Under the pieces are notes generated by a model. It searched no databases and was not told where the DNA came from. It saw only the letters and a program-made list of their open reading frames with translations. A program made the position numbers and the translations under genes. This document shows positions 11,400 to 23,881 of a DNA stretch of 64,000 nt, piece after piece. Numbering within the stretch: the stretch's first letter is position 1; each line of letters opens with the position of its first letter. The stretch is from Holothuria scabra (taxonomy: Eukaryota; Echinodermata; Holothuroidea; Aspidochirotida; Holothuriidae): the NCBI GenBank assembly GCA_037179385.1, contig CM074179.1:2666001-2730000 (forward strand), read 5' to 3'.

Positions 11400-12350
11400 A
11401 TAGGTAACGAATGAACGAAATAAACTACAGATAGTGATATTTCTCGAAAGTAAGTAACAAGATTACCTCACAATATAAAACCAACCAAGCTGCTTCCACC
11501 GTCCATGTTGCATGCGTGCCCTTTGAAATGTACGATTACTTTATGGAAATATGTTTTGAGGCGCCGTTACATACTACACATCAAATTTTTTCAAATGGAG
11601 CGACAGGCAATTACACATCTACCATCTCCCACATTGCACAACCCACAATGAGATTAGGTCAGAGGGAGTTCAAATAATTCACTGCTACAGTTAGCTCGAT
11701 CTCCTCTGCATGGTCAATGCAGCCCATTAACCAAAACAAACAGAATTTAACTCTTCATATACTTCCATCTTTTGTCGACGCGTTTTGAGATTTTGGCCAA
11801 AGGATGAAAGGAGCTGCCTAAAAGGCAATGACGAAATACCAGCATGAAAGCTGGTTATAGCATGGAAGTACTTCCATGGTTATAGTAACCTACTTGGTTT
11901 TGGTGTAGTGGTGGAGCACTCGCCTCTTATGCAAGAGGTCCGTGTTTAAATTCGGTATTGAGCCATGCCAAAGAGTTATAATGTGGAATCCTTTGTCGGT
12001 GAGAGTTATGCTCGAGTGAGAGTGAATACGAAAAATGGAGTTAAAAAAAATCCAGTGTCCACAATTAGAAAAATAGTCATGTGTGCCGTTAGATAAAATC
12101 AAGAGAATTGAAAGAGGGGCTTTTAAACTCCAACAACCCAAACCAAACCGCATTATGGAACTGTATATTTTTGCACATGAATGCAGATCCTAGTTGCCTA
12201 AAAGTAGTAGTTAAATTATTGCTGCAACATACACTTGATTGGCTTCTGTCTTATGTTAAATGCTACCCTGAACGCATGAAAGAAGAAAATTTTGTTGTCT
12301 TATTTCCACATGCTCCTCTCTGCTCACCGATCAAAACTTCTTATTGCAAG
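11400..12350. other. Spacer with a tRNA-like patch
   Basis: Mostly unassigned. Around 11,889-11,965, a GTGTAGTGGTGGAGCACTCG segment, a CCTCT/AGAGG arm and a GTTTAAATTC B-box-like site look like a decayed tRNA-derived SINE head. Confidence 0.35.
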
Positions 12351-12465
12351 TGATCCTGTTATGCACTTTCAACTTTGTGGAAAGGATTTCATTCCAAATT
12401 GTGTTGATGTGACACTTTCATCGTTTGATGACACTTACGAGACGGAATCTCAAGAATCAACTAAG
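12351..12465 (+). CDS. Candidate internal exon, unknown protein
   Basis: An acceptor-like TTATTGCAAG at 12,341-12,350 opens a 38-codon frame (DPVMHFQLCGKDFIPNCVDV..., ending ESQESTK) with well-balanced, non-repetitive composition. It is followed exactly by an AAG/GTTTGT donor in phase 0. The next exon (12,976) also starts in phase 0. No family recognised. It probably belongs to the same host gene as the death-effector-type exon at 14,701. Confidence 0.4.
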
Positions 12466-12975
12466 GTTTGTAAAAATTAATACGTTAAGCATAATTTACC
12501 CAACTTGTATTAAAGATTAACTCAACGCCAACGATTACAGTACCGTATAAGATGTGCTTGATTGGCCAAAATTGTGTACAACATTTCTCTGCCAGATTGA
12601 CTCTAGCTTACAGTTTGGACATTGAACAAAAAACGACGGACAACTTTTGCTAAGTTATGTCATTACCTGTCACCGTAATGTCTGTCATGGTGGTCTCCAC
12701 TTTCAGTCATGTGTGCATGTGCTTTACACTTCCTTGCAAACAGACAACTTATTATGCTATGCTAAAAATTGCTATACGTACGTTAACGTAGAGCAAAATT
12801 GTGCATCCGTATTTAATGTGTTCAGAAAGACTAAGTTATCATTAATGGCATCGTTTTCTGTGGGGTTGTCTTTTCCTTCTCTCAGTAAGTGTGTCCTGAT
12901 AAATCAGATCAAGTGATTACATGAAGGATAGTAATTGTAACTTCTTTACAGATATAGCGCTATTTTCTTTCCTAG

Positions 12976-13128
12976 ATTCTCGCAATTAACCAGTTGATGG
13001 GTTCAACTGGCGTTAATGAACAGTTCAAACTGAGGAAGAACGAAAGTGAAGATTTTCAAGATGTATCATTCAAAATTACAGTATCACAAGGCGATGAGAT
13101 CATGACAGAATTGAAATTGAAAACAAAG
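12976..13128 (+). CDS. Candidate internal exon, unknown protein
   Basis: A strong acceptor TTTTCTTTCCTAG at 12,963-12,975 is followed by 51 open codons (ILAINQLMGSTGVNEQF..., then polar segment to ELKLKTK) in phase with the preceding candidate exon. The donor is less certain: AAAG/GCGAGT would be a GC-type site. Without splicing the frame runs into hydrophobic AT-rich intron-like sequence to 13,266. Function unknown. Confidence 0.4.
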
Positions 13129-14700
13129 GCGAGTGTTTTTAAAATAATATGTTCCAGACTATCTCACTTTTCTTCGTTGCCAGTTGTTGCCGGTAGTTTA
13201 AAAAGTTATTTCTTTTCCAAACCGTTTCTCTACTTGTTATCCCAGATTTTTCTGAGTTCATTTTAATGAATGAATCATACGCTTTTGCTAACTACAGTGT
13301 ATGAATCACCTGCTGCTAATGATGCTAACGTATGCCTGAACAGATGAGCGCATGTACAGCATCGTGATTATGACTGTGCTAGGCTGATCTTATTTTTGAG
13401 CAAACGTGGTTGTGGACATCCTTCTTAGCTAGCCTATACCTGAAATCAAATGCGTAACCTTTGGTATGTTCTTAACCATAATAAGCACAATACATGTAAA
13501 TGCATAATTAATGGCAAAATGGGAGAGGTCTAAAACATGAAATTACTTTATATCTACAATCTGCATTATCATCATTTGCGTGTCATTTGGATGTAACAAT
13601 CATTCAACGGAGTTACATACAAGTGATATTACCTTCAGGTTTCTTATTGCATCTCTCTTCACCAGATAAAAGATTTACTCATTTCAAGAGAAAGTAAAAA
13701 CCAGCTACTGCATATGACAAGTCGAGCTTTCATAAAGTATTGAATCTACCCAGAAGTATGTAGGATTTGTTTCTTTCAGTCCAAGAAAAACTCGGATGAT
13801 GAAGTTTGGGGTCTATTAACGGTTTTGATAAAGTTAAGAAGATAAGAGGTTCCTTTTGATCAGTGAAATAACCATGCTACCAGTCGTAACCTTAAAATTG
13901 TATTTAACCTCCCACAAGCGGTCACTGTACTGCCCCTATATATAAGCAAACAGTAACTATGTGTGCTAAAACACTCCTTTCTGCAAATCCCTTTGAACTG
14001 CTGGCATTATATATGTGGGTGGAATCGTTAATTACGAAGCATACTGATTATTTTAAAATGTGCACGGTGTGCCAGAGACAGAAGTGAAGACTAATTTGCA
14101 ATATGTTCACCTGCACCTCAATTCCCCAGAACACGTTACTTCAATCGTGCCCTTTAAAATGATAAACACGGCATGGCACATGAGTAATTTACAATCACAA
14201 ATGATAATTGGGTGTTTTGCATCAAAATAAGAAGTACAAAAGATCATATAAGTGAATAAGTGGTTTGATACCCGCAATGTCACAAATGTCACATGTACCT
14301 GTATAATTAAAGGAGAAATATGCTGTAATACATTTAATGTGGCATTTCATTATAAACATACGGGCACACTTCCTAATTGGAAACCATATTGTCTTCTGGA
14401 ATCATCAAAGGTCAAATATGGAATATTTAAAAAAAAATTCAAAATTTCTTATGGGTGCAGAACTTAAACACATTAAAGTAAACACATATTAAAGTTAATA
14501 CAGAATAGGGAGAGTAAAACTCTGGAAAATGATGAGCACGCTACAATATTCGGTGAGGTAAATTGTTCAGCTAAGAAAGAACACTGAAATTCAAAATCGG
14601 AAAATATTTGTATTGACCTTCCTCTTAGATTATTGGTATGAAATTTTATGCTTTTTACATCCTTGGAGTGATCGCATTTTTTCTTTTCCAATTAACACAG
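13129..14700. other. Probable intron, no feature seen
   Basis: AT-rich sequence between two candidate exons. No repeat ends or coding signals noticed. Confidence 0.4.
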
Positions 14701-15032
14701 ATCCGACATTATATAAGACGTTGAAAGCTGAAATAGCTTCCCAGATATCTGAGCAGGACGTATCAATGCTTGCACACTACTTTGGACTTACTCGAATGGA
14801 GAAGAAATCCCTTTATGAAAATAGCAATAGAGGAATGAAGTTGATGGAAATACTGAGCGATAAGAATATCATTCAACCTGGGAAAATGGTAAAACTATTT
14901 GAAGGAATGGCAGATATTTACCACACGGAAAATTCTAACATTGTACTGGACTATATCAAAGAGATCTCTCAGCAGTTCAGTGGATGTGATGAAAAATCTC
15001 CAAGAAGAAAGGATGGAACTTTGCAACTGTAA
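14701..15032 (+). CDS. Death-effector-type domain exon
   Basis: An acceptor TTTTCTTTTCCAATTAACACAG ends at 14,700. The ~108-codon exon begins DPTLYKTLKAEIASQISEQD and has the helix spacing of the death-effector fold: ISEQDVSMLAHYFG (helix 2 region), a polar turn, GMKLMEILSDKNIIQPGKMV (the L..L...N.I.P pattern of helices 4-5), then LFEGMADIY and LDYIKEI. DED modules mediate homotypic assembly of apoptosis and inflammation complexes through FADD- and caspase-8-like partners. The frame reaches a stop at 15,030-15,032, but a GTAAAG donor at 15,029 suggests it may instead splice onward (phase 2). Flanking exons and full architecture are unresolved. A neighbouring death-fold family (DD or CARD) is the main alternative. 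Confidence 0.6.
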
Positions 15033-16676
15033 AGATAGCAATAGGTAAGGCAATGCTAGTAATAGAGTAAGACATGTGAATGTTGTTTATAGTCGAGAAA
15101 CAGTTCAGGAGACCATATACGTGGAACAATTCAGAATCCAAAAGCCAACCGTTCGTTGTCAATCACCAAACCTTACTGATTTTCCGGAGACAAAATTCAT
15201 TACCACCAAAATATACTGAATAATTTTCTCTGTTACGATCTGAAAACCGCATTTCAATAGCGAATAGCATTCTGAAGATACTCATTTTCAACGTAATGTA
15301 TTTTTTTTAGTTTGAGGACATTATGGGAAAGCCAATGCTATCGCGGCATATAAATTTGGCATTACATTCAATTTATTTTAAATTTTGGTTCAACTGCAGG
15401 TTAGTCAGCATCGTTGCTGGCTATACCCCTCCATATTGTGTAGGGTAATATTGGAACTACAGGAAATGATATTCAAAAATTCCAACAGTATCAAGTTTCA
15501 AGGATATACAGGACGTTTAATTATACGGAACAACCAAAGGAATCTTATAAAATGTATTTACATTTCCTACCTTTCGGTGGTTCGTTGGAAAGAGATAGAT
15601 TCTTTTATTACAAAACATGTCCAATCTTTAAAGTGAGATACCATGGGTTAGGAAACTGGTATTGCATTAGGGTTTGGCGGATATGGTCTGGAATTTTTTT
15701 CTTTGTCTTATGTAATACAAGAGCACCAGATGTGCCTTTAATCGTTTTAATGCTAAGATGATCCCGCAATACTGATGGTCTTCAGAGTTGGCAATGGATT
15801 GGAAAAGTCTGGCAATGAATTGGGGGATTTGTCTTTCACTACCAGTTTACTTTATTAATTTTCAAAGTTGCCTATACTGGGTATATTTCAAAACAATATA
15901 TTATTTAAAGCGATGCATTTGGCAATAATTTTATCAACAAATTTGGATTATATGGAAAATTTACACCTCTCTCGGTGTAAATTTTTCAAGTTCGAGTTTA
16001 ATGAGCATTTTAACTGAAAGGGAAAAAGTAGACAAAAGATCACAATAACTTTGCACCTGTTAAATTAGATTTATGTTTAGATATTTACACGGTACGACTG
16101 TGTGTTCTGTGGGATCAACCTCTCATGTTGACAGATAAACTTCGGCAAAGCTAAATAACACATTTTCAGTTTTTCACCACATTTTCTTAGTTCAGGACAA
16201 AGCGAACACAAGTAGTATGAGTCCATGTAGGTCTTTCCCGCCAATTCAGGCTTGGAAACAGTGACCACGGAGACGGGGGGCTTTAGCTGTGGGCTTTTTG
16301 GGCCGCCTTAAACTGCATTTATTTTATCAGACATATTGGGCCGCTTCGATAATTAGCCCCCGCACTTTAAAATTGGCTCCACGGGCTCTGGGGAAAGAAA
16401 CTTGAACCAAGGCAATAAGCCGATCAAGCAAACAAATAAATTAGGAAGCTTGAAAAGGCACATATGATCCAAGGAAAGCCTCCTGTAGGGTCTCGTAAGG
16501 AAGCCTGTCTAACGTCATGTATTCATATGTATCGCGCGAAGGAAAACCGTGCAAAGGTGATGCAATTTTCATTTTTGTTCCGAAGATGCGTTTCGATCCT
16601 GTTGCTCAAATTCAATGGAGACGAACGACCCAAAAGAAAAGCTTGGCAATTTTCATCTTTTTTTAAAAAAAAAAAA
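15033..16676. other. No gene recognised
   Basis: AT-rich; includes a short inverted pair TTTACACCTCTC...GGTGTAAATT near 15,960-15,990. Short frames look like chance. Confidence 0.5.
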
Positions 16677-16724
16677 GAAGAAGAAGAAGAAGAAGAAGAA
16701 GAAGAAGAAGAAGAAGAAGAAGAA

Positions 16725-16771
<47 letters not shown>

Positions 16772-17637
16772 AGAAGAAGAAGAAGAAGAAGAAGAAGAAG
16801 AAGAAGAAGAAGAAGAAGAAGAAGAAGAAGAAGAAGAAGAAGAAGAAGAAGAAGAAGAAGAAGAAGAAGAAGAAGAAGAAGAAGAAGAAGAAGAAGAAGA
16901 AGAAGAAGAAGAAGAAGAAGAAGAAGAAGAAGAAGAAGAAGAAGAAGAAGAAGAAGAAGAAGAAGAAGAAGAAGAAGAAGAAGAAGAAGAAGAAGAAGAA
17001 GAAGAAGAAGAAGAAGAAGAAGAAGAAGAAGAAGAAGAAGAAGAAGAAGAAGAAGAAGAAGAAGAAGAAGAAGAAGAAGAAGAAGAAGAAGAAGAAGAAG
17101 AAGAAGAAGAAGAAGAAGAAGAAGAAGAAGAAGAAGAAGAAGAAGAAGAAGAAGAAGAAGAAGAAGAAGAAGAAGAAGAAGAAGAAGAAGAAGAAGAAGA
17201 AGAAGAAGAAGAAGAAGAAGAAGAAGAAGAAGAAGAAGAAGAAGAAGAAGAAGAAGAAGAAGAAGAAGAAGAAGAAGAAGAAGAAGAAGAAGAAGAAGAA
17301 GAAGAAGAAGAAGAAGAAGAAGAAGAAGAAGAAGAAGAAGAAGAAGAAGAAGAAGAAGAAGAAGAAGAAGAAGAAGAAGAAGAAGAAGAAGAAGAAGAAG
17401 AAGAAGAAGAAGAAGAAGAAGAAGAAGAAGAAGAAGAAGAAGAAGAAGAAGAAGAAGAAGAAGAAGAAGAAGAAGAAGAAGAAGAAGAAGAAGAAGAAGA
17501 AGAAGAAGAAGAAGAAGAAGAAGAAGAAGAAGAAGAAGAAGAAGAAGAAGAAGAAGAAGAAGAAGAAGAAGAAGAAGAAGAAGAAGAAGAAGAAGAAGAA
17601 GAAGAAGAAGAAGAAGAAGAAGAAGAAGAAGAAGAAG
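16677..17637 (+). repeat. (GAA)n expanded microsatellite, ~320 units
   Basis: 961 bp of GAA units, with a single A-to-G change at about 16,748 as the only interruption visible. It is preceded by a 12-A run and followed by CAAAAAAAAA. The purine/pyrimidine asymmetry with mirror symmetry allows intramolecular triplex (H-DNA). Long poly-Glu/Lys/Leu/Phe frames across it are artefacts of the repeat. Confidence 0.97.
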
Positions 17638-18711
17638 CAAAAAAAAAGGAACTCTGGCATATTTAGAAACTTCTTTCCCAGGAAAAATGCTAATTTATGT
17701 TAGTACTGTAGTTCACTGAACAGTTTTGAAAAACTCGAACAACTTTTCTGTGCTCTTCCTCTGATGCTTACTTAATTTAATACAGACTCGATAGCCGTAA
17801 ATTTGTTTTATGCGCACCGTTTCTTATACTTCAAGGTTAGCTAGTGGATCTTGCCAGCAATTGCGTTCATGATAATATTGTCCACAGGTCTTTGTTTCTT
17901 CCGATGGATGCAGTCTTAGGTATGACTAAACATACATTTATAAAACAAATCGATGAATTTGTAATACACTAAGTGTTCATATGTGTTCATTCTTCGAGTC
18001 AGGGAAAGTTTTCTACAATTGAGAGAATTTTCATTTTCACACAAATGGGGTTCTAACACGAACTGATAAGTATCCGCACTTGTTGTACGGACTCCTTCAT
18101 AGTTCGTCTCAAACTTGACCATTTGTTTGTGGTTCAACATATTGTAACTAATGGCAACATCTTATATTGATAAAAAAGCACAGTGTAGTATTTAGTTGCA
18201 AGAGTATTTAATGTAATTAATTTTACGATGAAGCATCATGTCCGCATGAATACCAAGAATTGATTACTGAAGGGACCATTTTGTTGCAGCACCATGCGGA
18301 AACAGCTGAACTTGATCAAAATTGTGAAGGAATTTTTGTATAAATGCTTAACTTTTCAAATAGCTTCATTTACAAATCCTGATGGTGTAAAGAAGATCCA
18401 AATTCGGAACACCCTAAACTGAAGTTTTGGAAAAGGTAATCTTACGTTTCCCTTAAAAGATGGGGCTGATTTACAAGAAATTTTGTGAATGGCTAACGAT
18501 TGAGTTAATTCCTAACCTAATCCCTACCTCTAACAATGAATACAATCGATACAATACACAAGCAACTGCCAATCAAGAAATAACCCCCCCCCCTTCTTCT
18601 ATTCTAAAGTTTTTAACTTATTTTAATAAAGATCAATGGGGTGTCTGAAACTGAATGGCAAGTACATATTTTATTCAATTTTAATAGATTTAACTCAGTT
18701 CCCATTCTTTG
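17638..18711. other. Spacer with one possible exon
   Basis: Mostly featureless. At 18,290 a TTTTGTTGCAG acceptor is followed by ATG (18,294) and 42 codons beginning MRKQLNLIKIVKEFLYKCLT, ending in a stop near 18,422. Unidentified and possibly chance. Confidence 0.25.
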
Positions 18712-19569
18712 CAGTGGCGGAGCTGCCATATGGTCGGGGGCGGTTGCCCCCCCCACCCCCCCCCCCGACGGACCAAAATCGTCTATCGGCGCCTTTTTTT
18801 TTACATACTAAACTCTTGTACCATTATTTGCATAATTTAATGGCGTTTTTTTAAGGTCCAGATAACAATATGCCCAAACAGCCACCAGTAACTGTACTAC
18901 CTCACTTTATTCTGATGAAAATTAAAGGGTCATTTTCTGAAATATAGGGATAGGTTTTGCCGAAACATATCTGCATGCTTTGTACGAAATAATGAATGTT
19001 GTCGCTGTGCTAAGTTAAATACTTCCACATTCATACTTGAATGTGAAAGAGAGGGATAGAAACATGGGCGTCCGTAGGGTAGGGGCAAGGGGGCACTTCC
19101 CCTTCCCTGAAAAATAAAAAACCTGAAAAAAGAAGAAAATATAGAGAAAAAGACTAAGAAAATTAACGTCAACATTTCTTAACAGTTCACTCAGTGTTTT
19201 CCCTATTTATATGCGGTAAATAGGCTTTAGAAATACAATTTTCAGCGATCTAAAAGGCATTTTGGGCCAAAATTTTCTTCCGCTCCGCGTCAGCTAATGG
19301 TGGCGCGGAGCCTTTACCCCTAAAAGAATTTTGCCCCCTCCCCCTGAATTTTATTCTGCGGAGGTACATTGATAGAAAATTTAAGGATGTTTTATAGAAA
19401 AACTTGCTGAGGAGAAATGGCAAGGAAGTCCCCTATCAGGTGCGGAAAATCAAAAGGAAAGTCTGAAAAGCCGTGGCTGATCCTGCTGAGGCTCAGGGTA
19501 TTTACTCCTTCGAAGCGCCCTTGCAGAACATTTTTCCCCCTCTGACCGAAATCTCTAGCTCGGCCACTG
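18712..19569. mobile_element. hAT-type MITE (858 bp)
   Basis: The ends CAGTGGCGGAGCT... and ...AGCTCGGCCACTG form short inverted termini. The flanks ATTCTTTG (18,704-18,711) and ATTCGTTA (19,570-19,577) agree at 6 of 8 positions, as expected for an old hAT 8-bp target duplication. Internally it carries an inverted copy of the palindromic GCGCCACC...GGTGGCGC-type motif (19,281-19,310). Non-coding. Confidence 0.6.
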
Positions 19570-19672
19570 ATTCGTTACCTGGTTGTTCAAGAGTGATTTG
19601 ATTTGGGTAGTTGTGTGTGATTGCGCACCCATGAGCACAAAATGCCAAAAAATGCAATGTGGCTAACTTATT

Positions 19673-19913
19673 TTAACTCTTTACCGTTGTTTGGATCCTT
19701 TTGGGCCCCGGAGTGGAGCGCGGCTGTCACCCATCTTTACTGTTACTTTACTGCTACCCGAAAATTCGACTACAACAACGAGAGAGACAATAGTTTAAGG
19801 TCACGGGGTCGATAGCCTACAGAAGCTGATGCCGGGCGTGCTGCGTCCGCTTTTCCGCCCACTGCCGAGGCGCGCAAATATGCCCTGATTGGAGCACAAC
19901 GGTAAAGGGTTAA
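19673..19913 (+). mobile_element. piggyBac-type MITE, copy 2
   Basis: TTAA-bounded, with ends TTAACTCTTTACCGTTG and CAACGGTAAAGGGTTAA. The interior matches 56,722-56,980 in the same orientation and 6,762-7,020 inverted. Confidence 0.82.
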
Positions 19914-20269
19914 ACATTCTGTTTGTTCCGATAAGATCCTTACGCACCACAGTGAGTGAGTCAGTGTTACCTAACACATTATATTCATTGCATTTGCATC
20001 CAAATATAGAACATTTGCTCTTAATATTTCCTAAAACATACATGGTGATACCAACAACATACATGTTCTTAGTGTCTTAAAACTTGCATGAGTGATGTAC
20101 GGTTCAATGGCGGCACTAAAAGATTTATTGTTTCATTAAAATTCGGCTATTAGGCTATACATAAAAAATTCCATCTAATGTAAAAAGGATTATTTTTTGC
20201 CAGAATATTTGTGTTTAAAATGTTTTTCTTCACTTTTGAGAAACGTTACTGCTTTCTTTCTTTTAACAG

Positions 20270-20316
20270 ATATTTTCCGCAACCAACTGTGGAACTTGCT
20301 GAGCAGAATTCAAGAT
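20270..20316 (+). CDS. Possible small exon
   Basis: A very good acceptor (TGCTTTCTTTCTTTTAACAG) is followed by 47 bp and a GTTAGT donor. Two frames are open; the one starting with one leftover base (YFPQPTVELAEQNSR) fits the phase of the 15,028 donor of the death-effector-type exon. Very short, tentative. Confidence 0.25.
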
Positions 20317-21515
20317 GTTAGTATATTACATTTTGTTTTTGAATTTGTATGAAAATCCTTAGGCAGCTGTCACATGTGCAATATCTGATCAAACTTATCT
20401 GAGTTGATTTCGAAGTATCCCAGTGACACTAGGGTATTTTTCACATCCAGTAATGAACTTTGGCGTTATTCAGGTAGTCATAGAATGATAAAGGTAGCCT
20501 AAATACTCCCTAAACGATGCTTCAGAACCTTGGAATAAACATATAAACACTCTGTTTTTGTTTTATTTATTTTGGGTAAAGGCCCTTCATCATTTGGCAA
20601 AAAAAGCTTTTGAAAGTGTTAAAATCAGAGGAATTAAACTGACGTTTGCTGAGCGGCTCTCGAGTGACAAAATCATTGCAATTGTAAAGCATGAAAACCC
20701 CCGTAGTGCTCACACTTTTTCATAAATATAGTAATTCTGTTTTTGTTGTATTGTAGATTCTAGATGATAGCAGAAATTAAACTGACTCAACCAAGATTTC
20801 GAGGACTACGTACTATTTGAAGATGCGGCGTCGTTGACATTCACCTCACTGACGTATTTGTTGTGCCACCGTTTGGTCTTGGTGTGGACTTTCCGACTTA
20901 CTTCATATAATCATTCTGTGGCATTTCGGTAATTGTTGCGTACCACTTATTGGTGCCCTAATCTATGTTTAAATCTTAACGGATTAACCCAAATTTAATA
21001 TTCAGTCTCTGTAAATTAGAGAATATTCAAATGAGGTAGTTCAAACGGCTTAGAAGTAACGGTCTCTGTCAAAACAAAATATACTGTAGAGCAGAGAGTG
21101 AAATTTTTCTAACAAGACTTGTAAATATTTTAGGAATTAAATTTAGAGATAATTTAATTGCACTACTTATGTCAGTCAGTTATTTCAGTTAATAGCCGTT
21201 AGGTGCAGTGATTGCTGTATCACTGTTTTAGTATAGATGTTGTGCTGATCAACAAATCATGATATCAACGTTTTCAGCAGTTTTGCATCGGTGACCTCAA
21301 CAGAGCTCGAGAAAGATTGAAATCTTTTCTTTCAAATACATTTTCGTGTTTGATAAATTTTCCTTCCATTACTTTATCTTTTTTGGTGACGTAACTGAGT
21401 CTGGTTGACAGGTTTTGACTTTCTGTGACTTAGTGAGCAACTCGGCACGTCTTTATGTTAAATACGAGAACACGCATCTCCTGATAATACCTAATTTAAA
21501 GGCAGTCAACCCGAA
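20317..21515. other. Spacer, one short open segment
   Basis: At 20,581-20,724 there is a 48-codon open segment (ALHHLAKKAFESVKIRGIKL..., then a stop) after an AAAG that could be an acceptor. The rest shows nothing recognisable. Confidence 0.25.
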
Positions 21516-21835
21516 ACTACATTTTCTTTCGAGGTCCACAGAAACTCTGAATTGGCACACCTCTTTGTTTAACAGCAATTTCAAAGAGCAGCAGAGTACT
21601 GTAGCTCATATGGCACATCTTGTACTGTGCTGAAAGTATTTTGATTACAAATGAATAGGGTCTGGCATACTCACCGACTCGGAGGAAATAAACTGTGGTT
21701 GTGTCTGGATGAGGATGAGTTTTCGAGAGATGTGGGAAGGGCTTGCGAAAGTGGGTTAGGCGAATTGGAACTTTTGAGGGTGCAAGGAATAAATCTTGGA
21801 AGGTATTCATCGTCACTTTTCATTAGAGGCCGCCA
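21515..21835 (+). repeat. Repeat A fragment
   Basis: The blocks GTCCACAGAAACTCTGAATTGG, the TTGTGTCTGGATGAGGATGA region and GGGTTAGGCGAATTGGAACTT parallel 28,960-29,190 and, more distantly, 2,515-2,760 in copy 1. Diverged but in the same order and orientation. Confidence 0.55.
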
Positions 21836-22399
21836 TGTTCATGTCGAAGGCTCCTGAATGGGTTAATAAGATCGATTCATAGATAGGTTGAAACCAGAGA
21901 GTTGTTGAGAGTATAGGCCTAGTGATCTTTTCTCTAATTTTGTTGTACATCGCTTGACTTGTTGGGTCAGAATACTTTACATGATTTCTGTGATAATAAG
22001 ACTTGAAGCAAACCACCATATGTGCGGCGCGTTGACGCCTCGTGCATAAACCGATAACTTTCAGTGTGAGCGCACGCTTCCTTTACAAGACAAAATATGC
22101 GTGTGTATGAATTCTGACGTATGTACGCGCTCAAACGCGCGTTCTGTTTACCATTCATACAGCCTACATACAACTAACAGGAGTAATTGGGTTCGCGTTC
22201 AAATAAACGTTGTGTAAGTGTATTGGTGTTGTCTACTCTTTCAGTATGTAGGCTACATTTAGCATTTTAGACAAGTTCTTAGCCTCGGAGTTGTTGTATG
22301 ACGAAACATCTCGAGCATTCTGCAAAAAGGGCAATATTTTCCTCACCAGGCATCCAGAATGACATCTTAAGTTCTGCACAAGAAGTTATATTGAAATTT

Positions 22400-23672
22400 C
22401 ACTTGTCCGTCAATGGAAACGGCAGCGACAACTGCAACGGCAACGGCAAAAATATCCCATACAATAGAAAGTGAAAGACTGTTCACACTAGCACGGCAAC
22501 GGCAATGCGGCAATCCGGTAAAAATGCGTCCGGCAAAAAACTAATCGCACATGGAGCGATTCAACGCCATTTGCCGTACGGCAAAATATTCTGCCATCTT
22601 CAATGTGTGCAAGCACCTGCCTGTCTGACCGGAGATGGCCAACGGTGCGGGGCAGGGACGGTCTGTGATATCTCGCCAAAAACAGTGGACAAATTACTAT
22701 TGGATCCCTACAACTACAAGATGCCTCAAAGATGTGACTTGTCTTCCGATATTATAGAAAAACTGGTCATTCCTGTACAAAAAGAATAATTCGTATACGA
22801 TGTGACAAATTTGTGACAAATTCTGATTAGAATAATAAAGTAAAATTATTTAACGTGTGGGAAACACAGGAAAGGAAATGGGAAATCTCCAATTCAATGG
22901 TAACTGTTCATATCATTTACGTTGACAGCAGGTACTGTTAGTAGTATTGTTAAAGCCATCAATCATAACTTTTGTTTTTTCCATGATTCACATATGCCTG
23001 GCTAAAAAATAATACCTGATTACGCTATAAATTATTTCTTCTTGAGTGCAGACCTATATTGCATTGAAATGTTTATTTAAGAAACATGGGTCGCTCATTT
23101 TTTCTTAACACGAACGCCCATTTTGCCTGGCCCAACTGACTTCTAACTTATACTAGCCTATAGTGCACTGGCGTAGGAAGTAATATGAACGTGAGGGGGG
23201 GGGAGGGGGGCAATTTTGGACTATGCACCTCACCCTACCCCATTGACCAAAAGGTACGCTTTTGATGCTACTTTTTTCGCTTTTTCTACGAGCAAGAACG
23301 ATTTTTTCGGGGGTACGCACCCACATTTTCTGATAACAATGTCACAAAAGTATTTGGCTCAGGTTCTGTTCAGACTTTTATTGTCAAATTTAATTATTCT
23401 GCTGTAACCATCTTCTCTTCTTCCGCCCTTTCTTCCCATCTATTTGGTACGCTATTGCCATTAAAAAGTAAGCTCCTCATCAATGTCTGCAATGTTCGAT
23501 ATTCAGATAATGAACAAATTTGTCAGCTTCAATTCCCACCGTATGATGCGGTAAAATTTCAACCGTATGCGACAATCATTTTTGCCATCAGATGTGAACA
23601 ACTTTGCCGGATTGCCGTTGCCGTTACCATTGCCGTTGCCGCTGCCGGTATATGTGAACGCACCTTAACGAT
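22400..23672. mobile_element. Element with GGCAAC-rich inverted termini
   Basis: The left side reads GTTCACACTAGCACGGCAAC, then repeated GGCAA units to GGCAATCCGG. The right side is the reverse: CCGGATTGCCGTTGCCGTTA, more GCCGTT units and a terminal GTGAACGCACCTTA. The termini are thus inverted arrays of one hexamer plus a GTTCACA motif. The interior has an unidentified 94-codon frame (22,505-22,789) that mostly overlaps the left terminus, and a G-rich patch at 23,196. Exact ends and target duplication not settled. Confidence 0.45.
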
Positions 23673-23684
23673 GCCCCCCCATTT

Positions 23685-23881
23685 GTGAGTGTAATCACGG
23701 ATAGGGCAACTGACGTATCGCACCATGAACAAGCAGCAATTATATTGCGCTATGTAGCCAAGGATATGAATATCCAGGAACGCCTTATTTGGATAATAGC
23801 TGTTGAAAATGCAACCGCAGAAAATCTGCTACAACTCTTTCTCGGTGCTCTGAAAATGGTTGAGAATAATTGTTTCTCGAC
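23685..23881 (+). pseudogene. hAT transposase remnant, DUF4371-like part
   Basis: The frame reads ITDRATDVSHHEQAAIILRY, then IQERLIWIIAVENATAENLLQLFLGAL. This is the 'D.TTD.SHHEQ...LRYV' segment of hAT-superfamily transposases (ZMYM/52-kDa-repressor type), which includes an RNase H-fold acidic position. It is cut off at about 23,881 by U2-headed repeat sequence and resumes after 24,200. Confidence 0.75.

Noticed and set aside
16464..17703. Long frames of poly-Glu, poly-Lys, poly-Leu and poly-Phe
   Set aside because: All are translations of the (GAA) microsatellite in different frames; none has non-repeat coding sequence of note.
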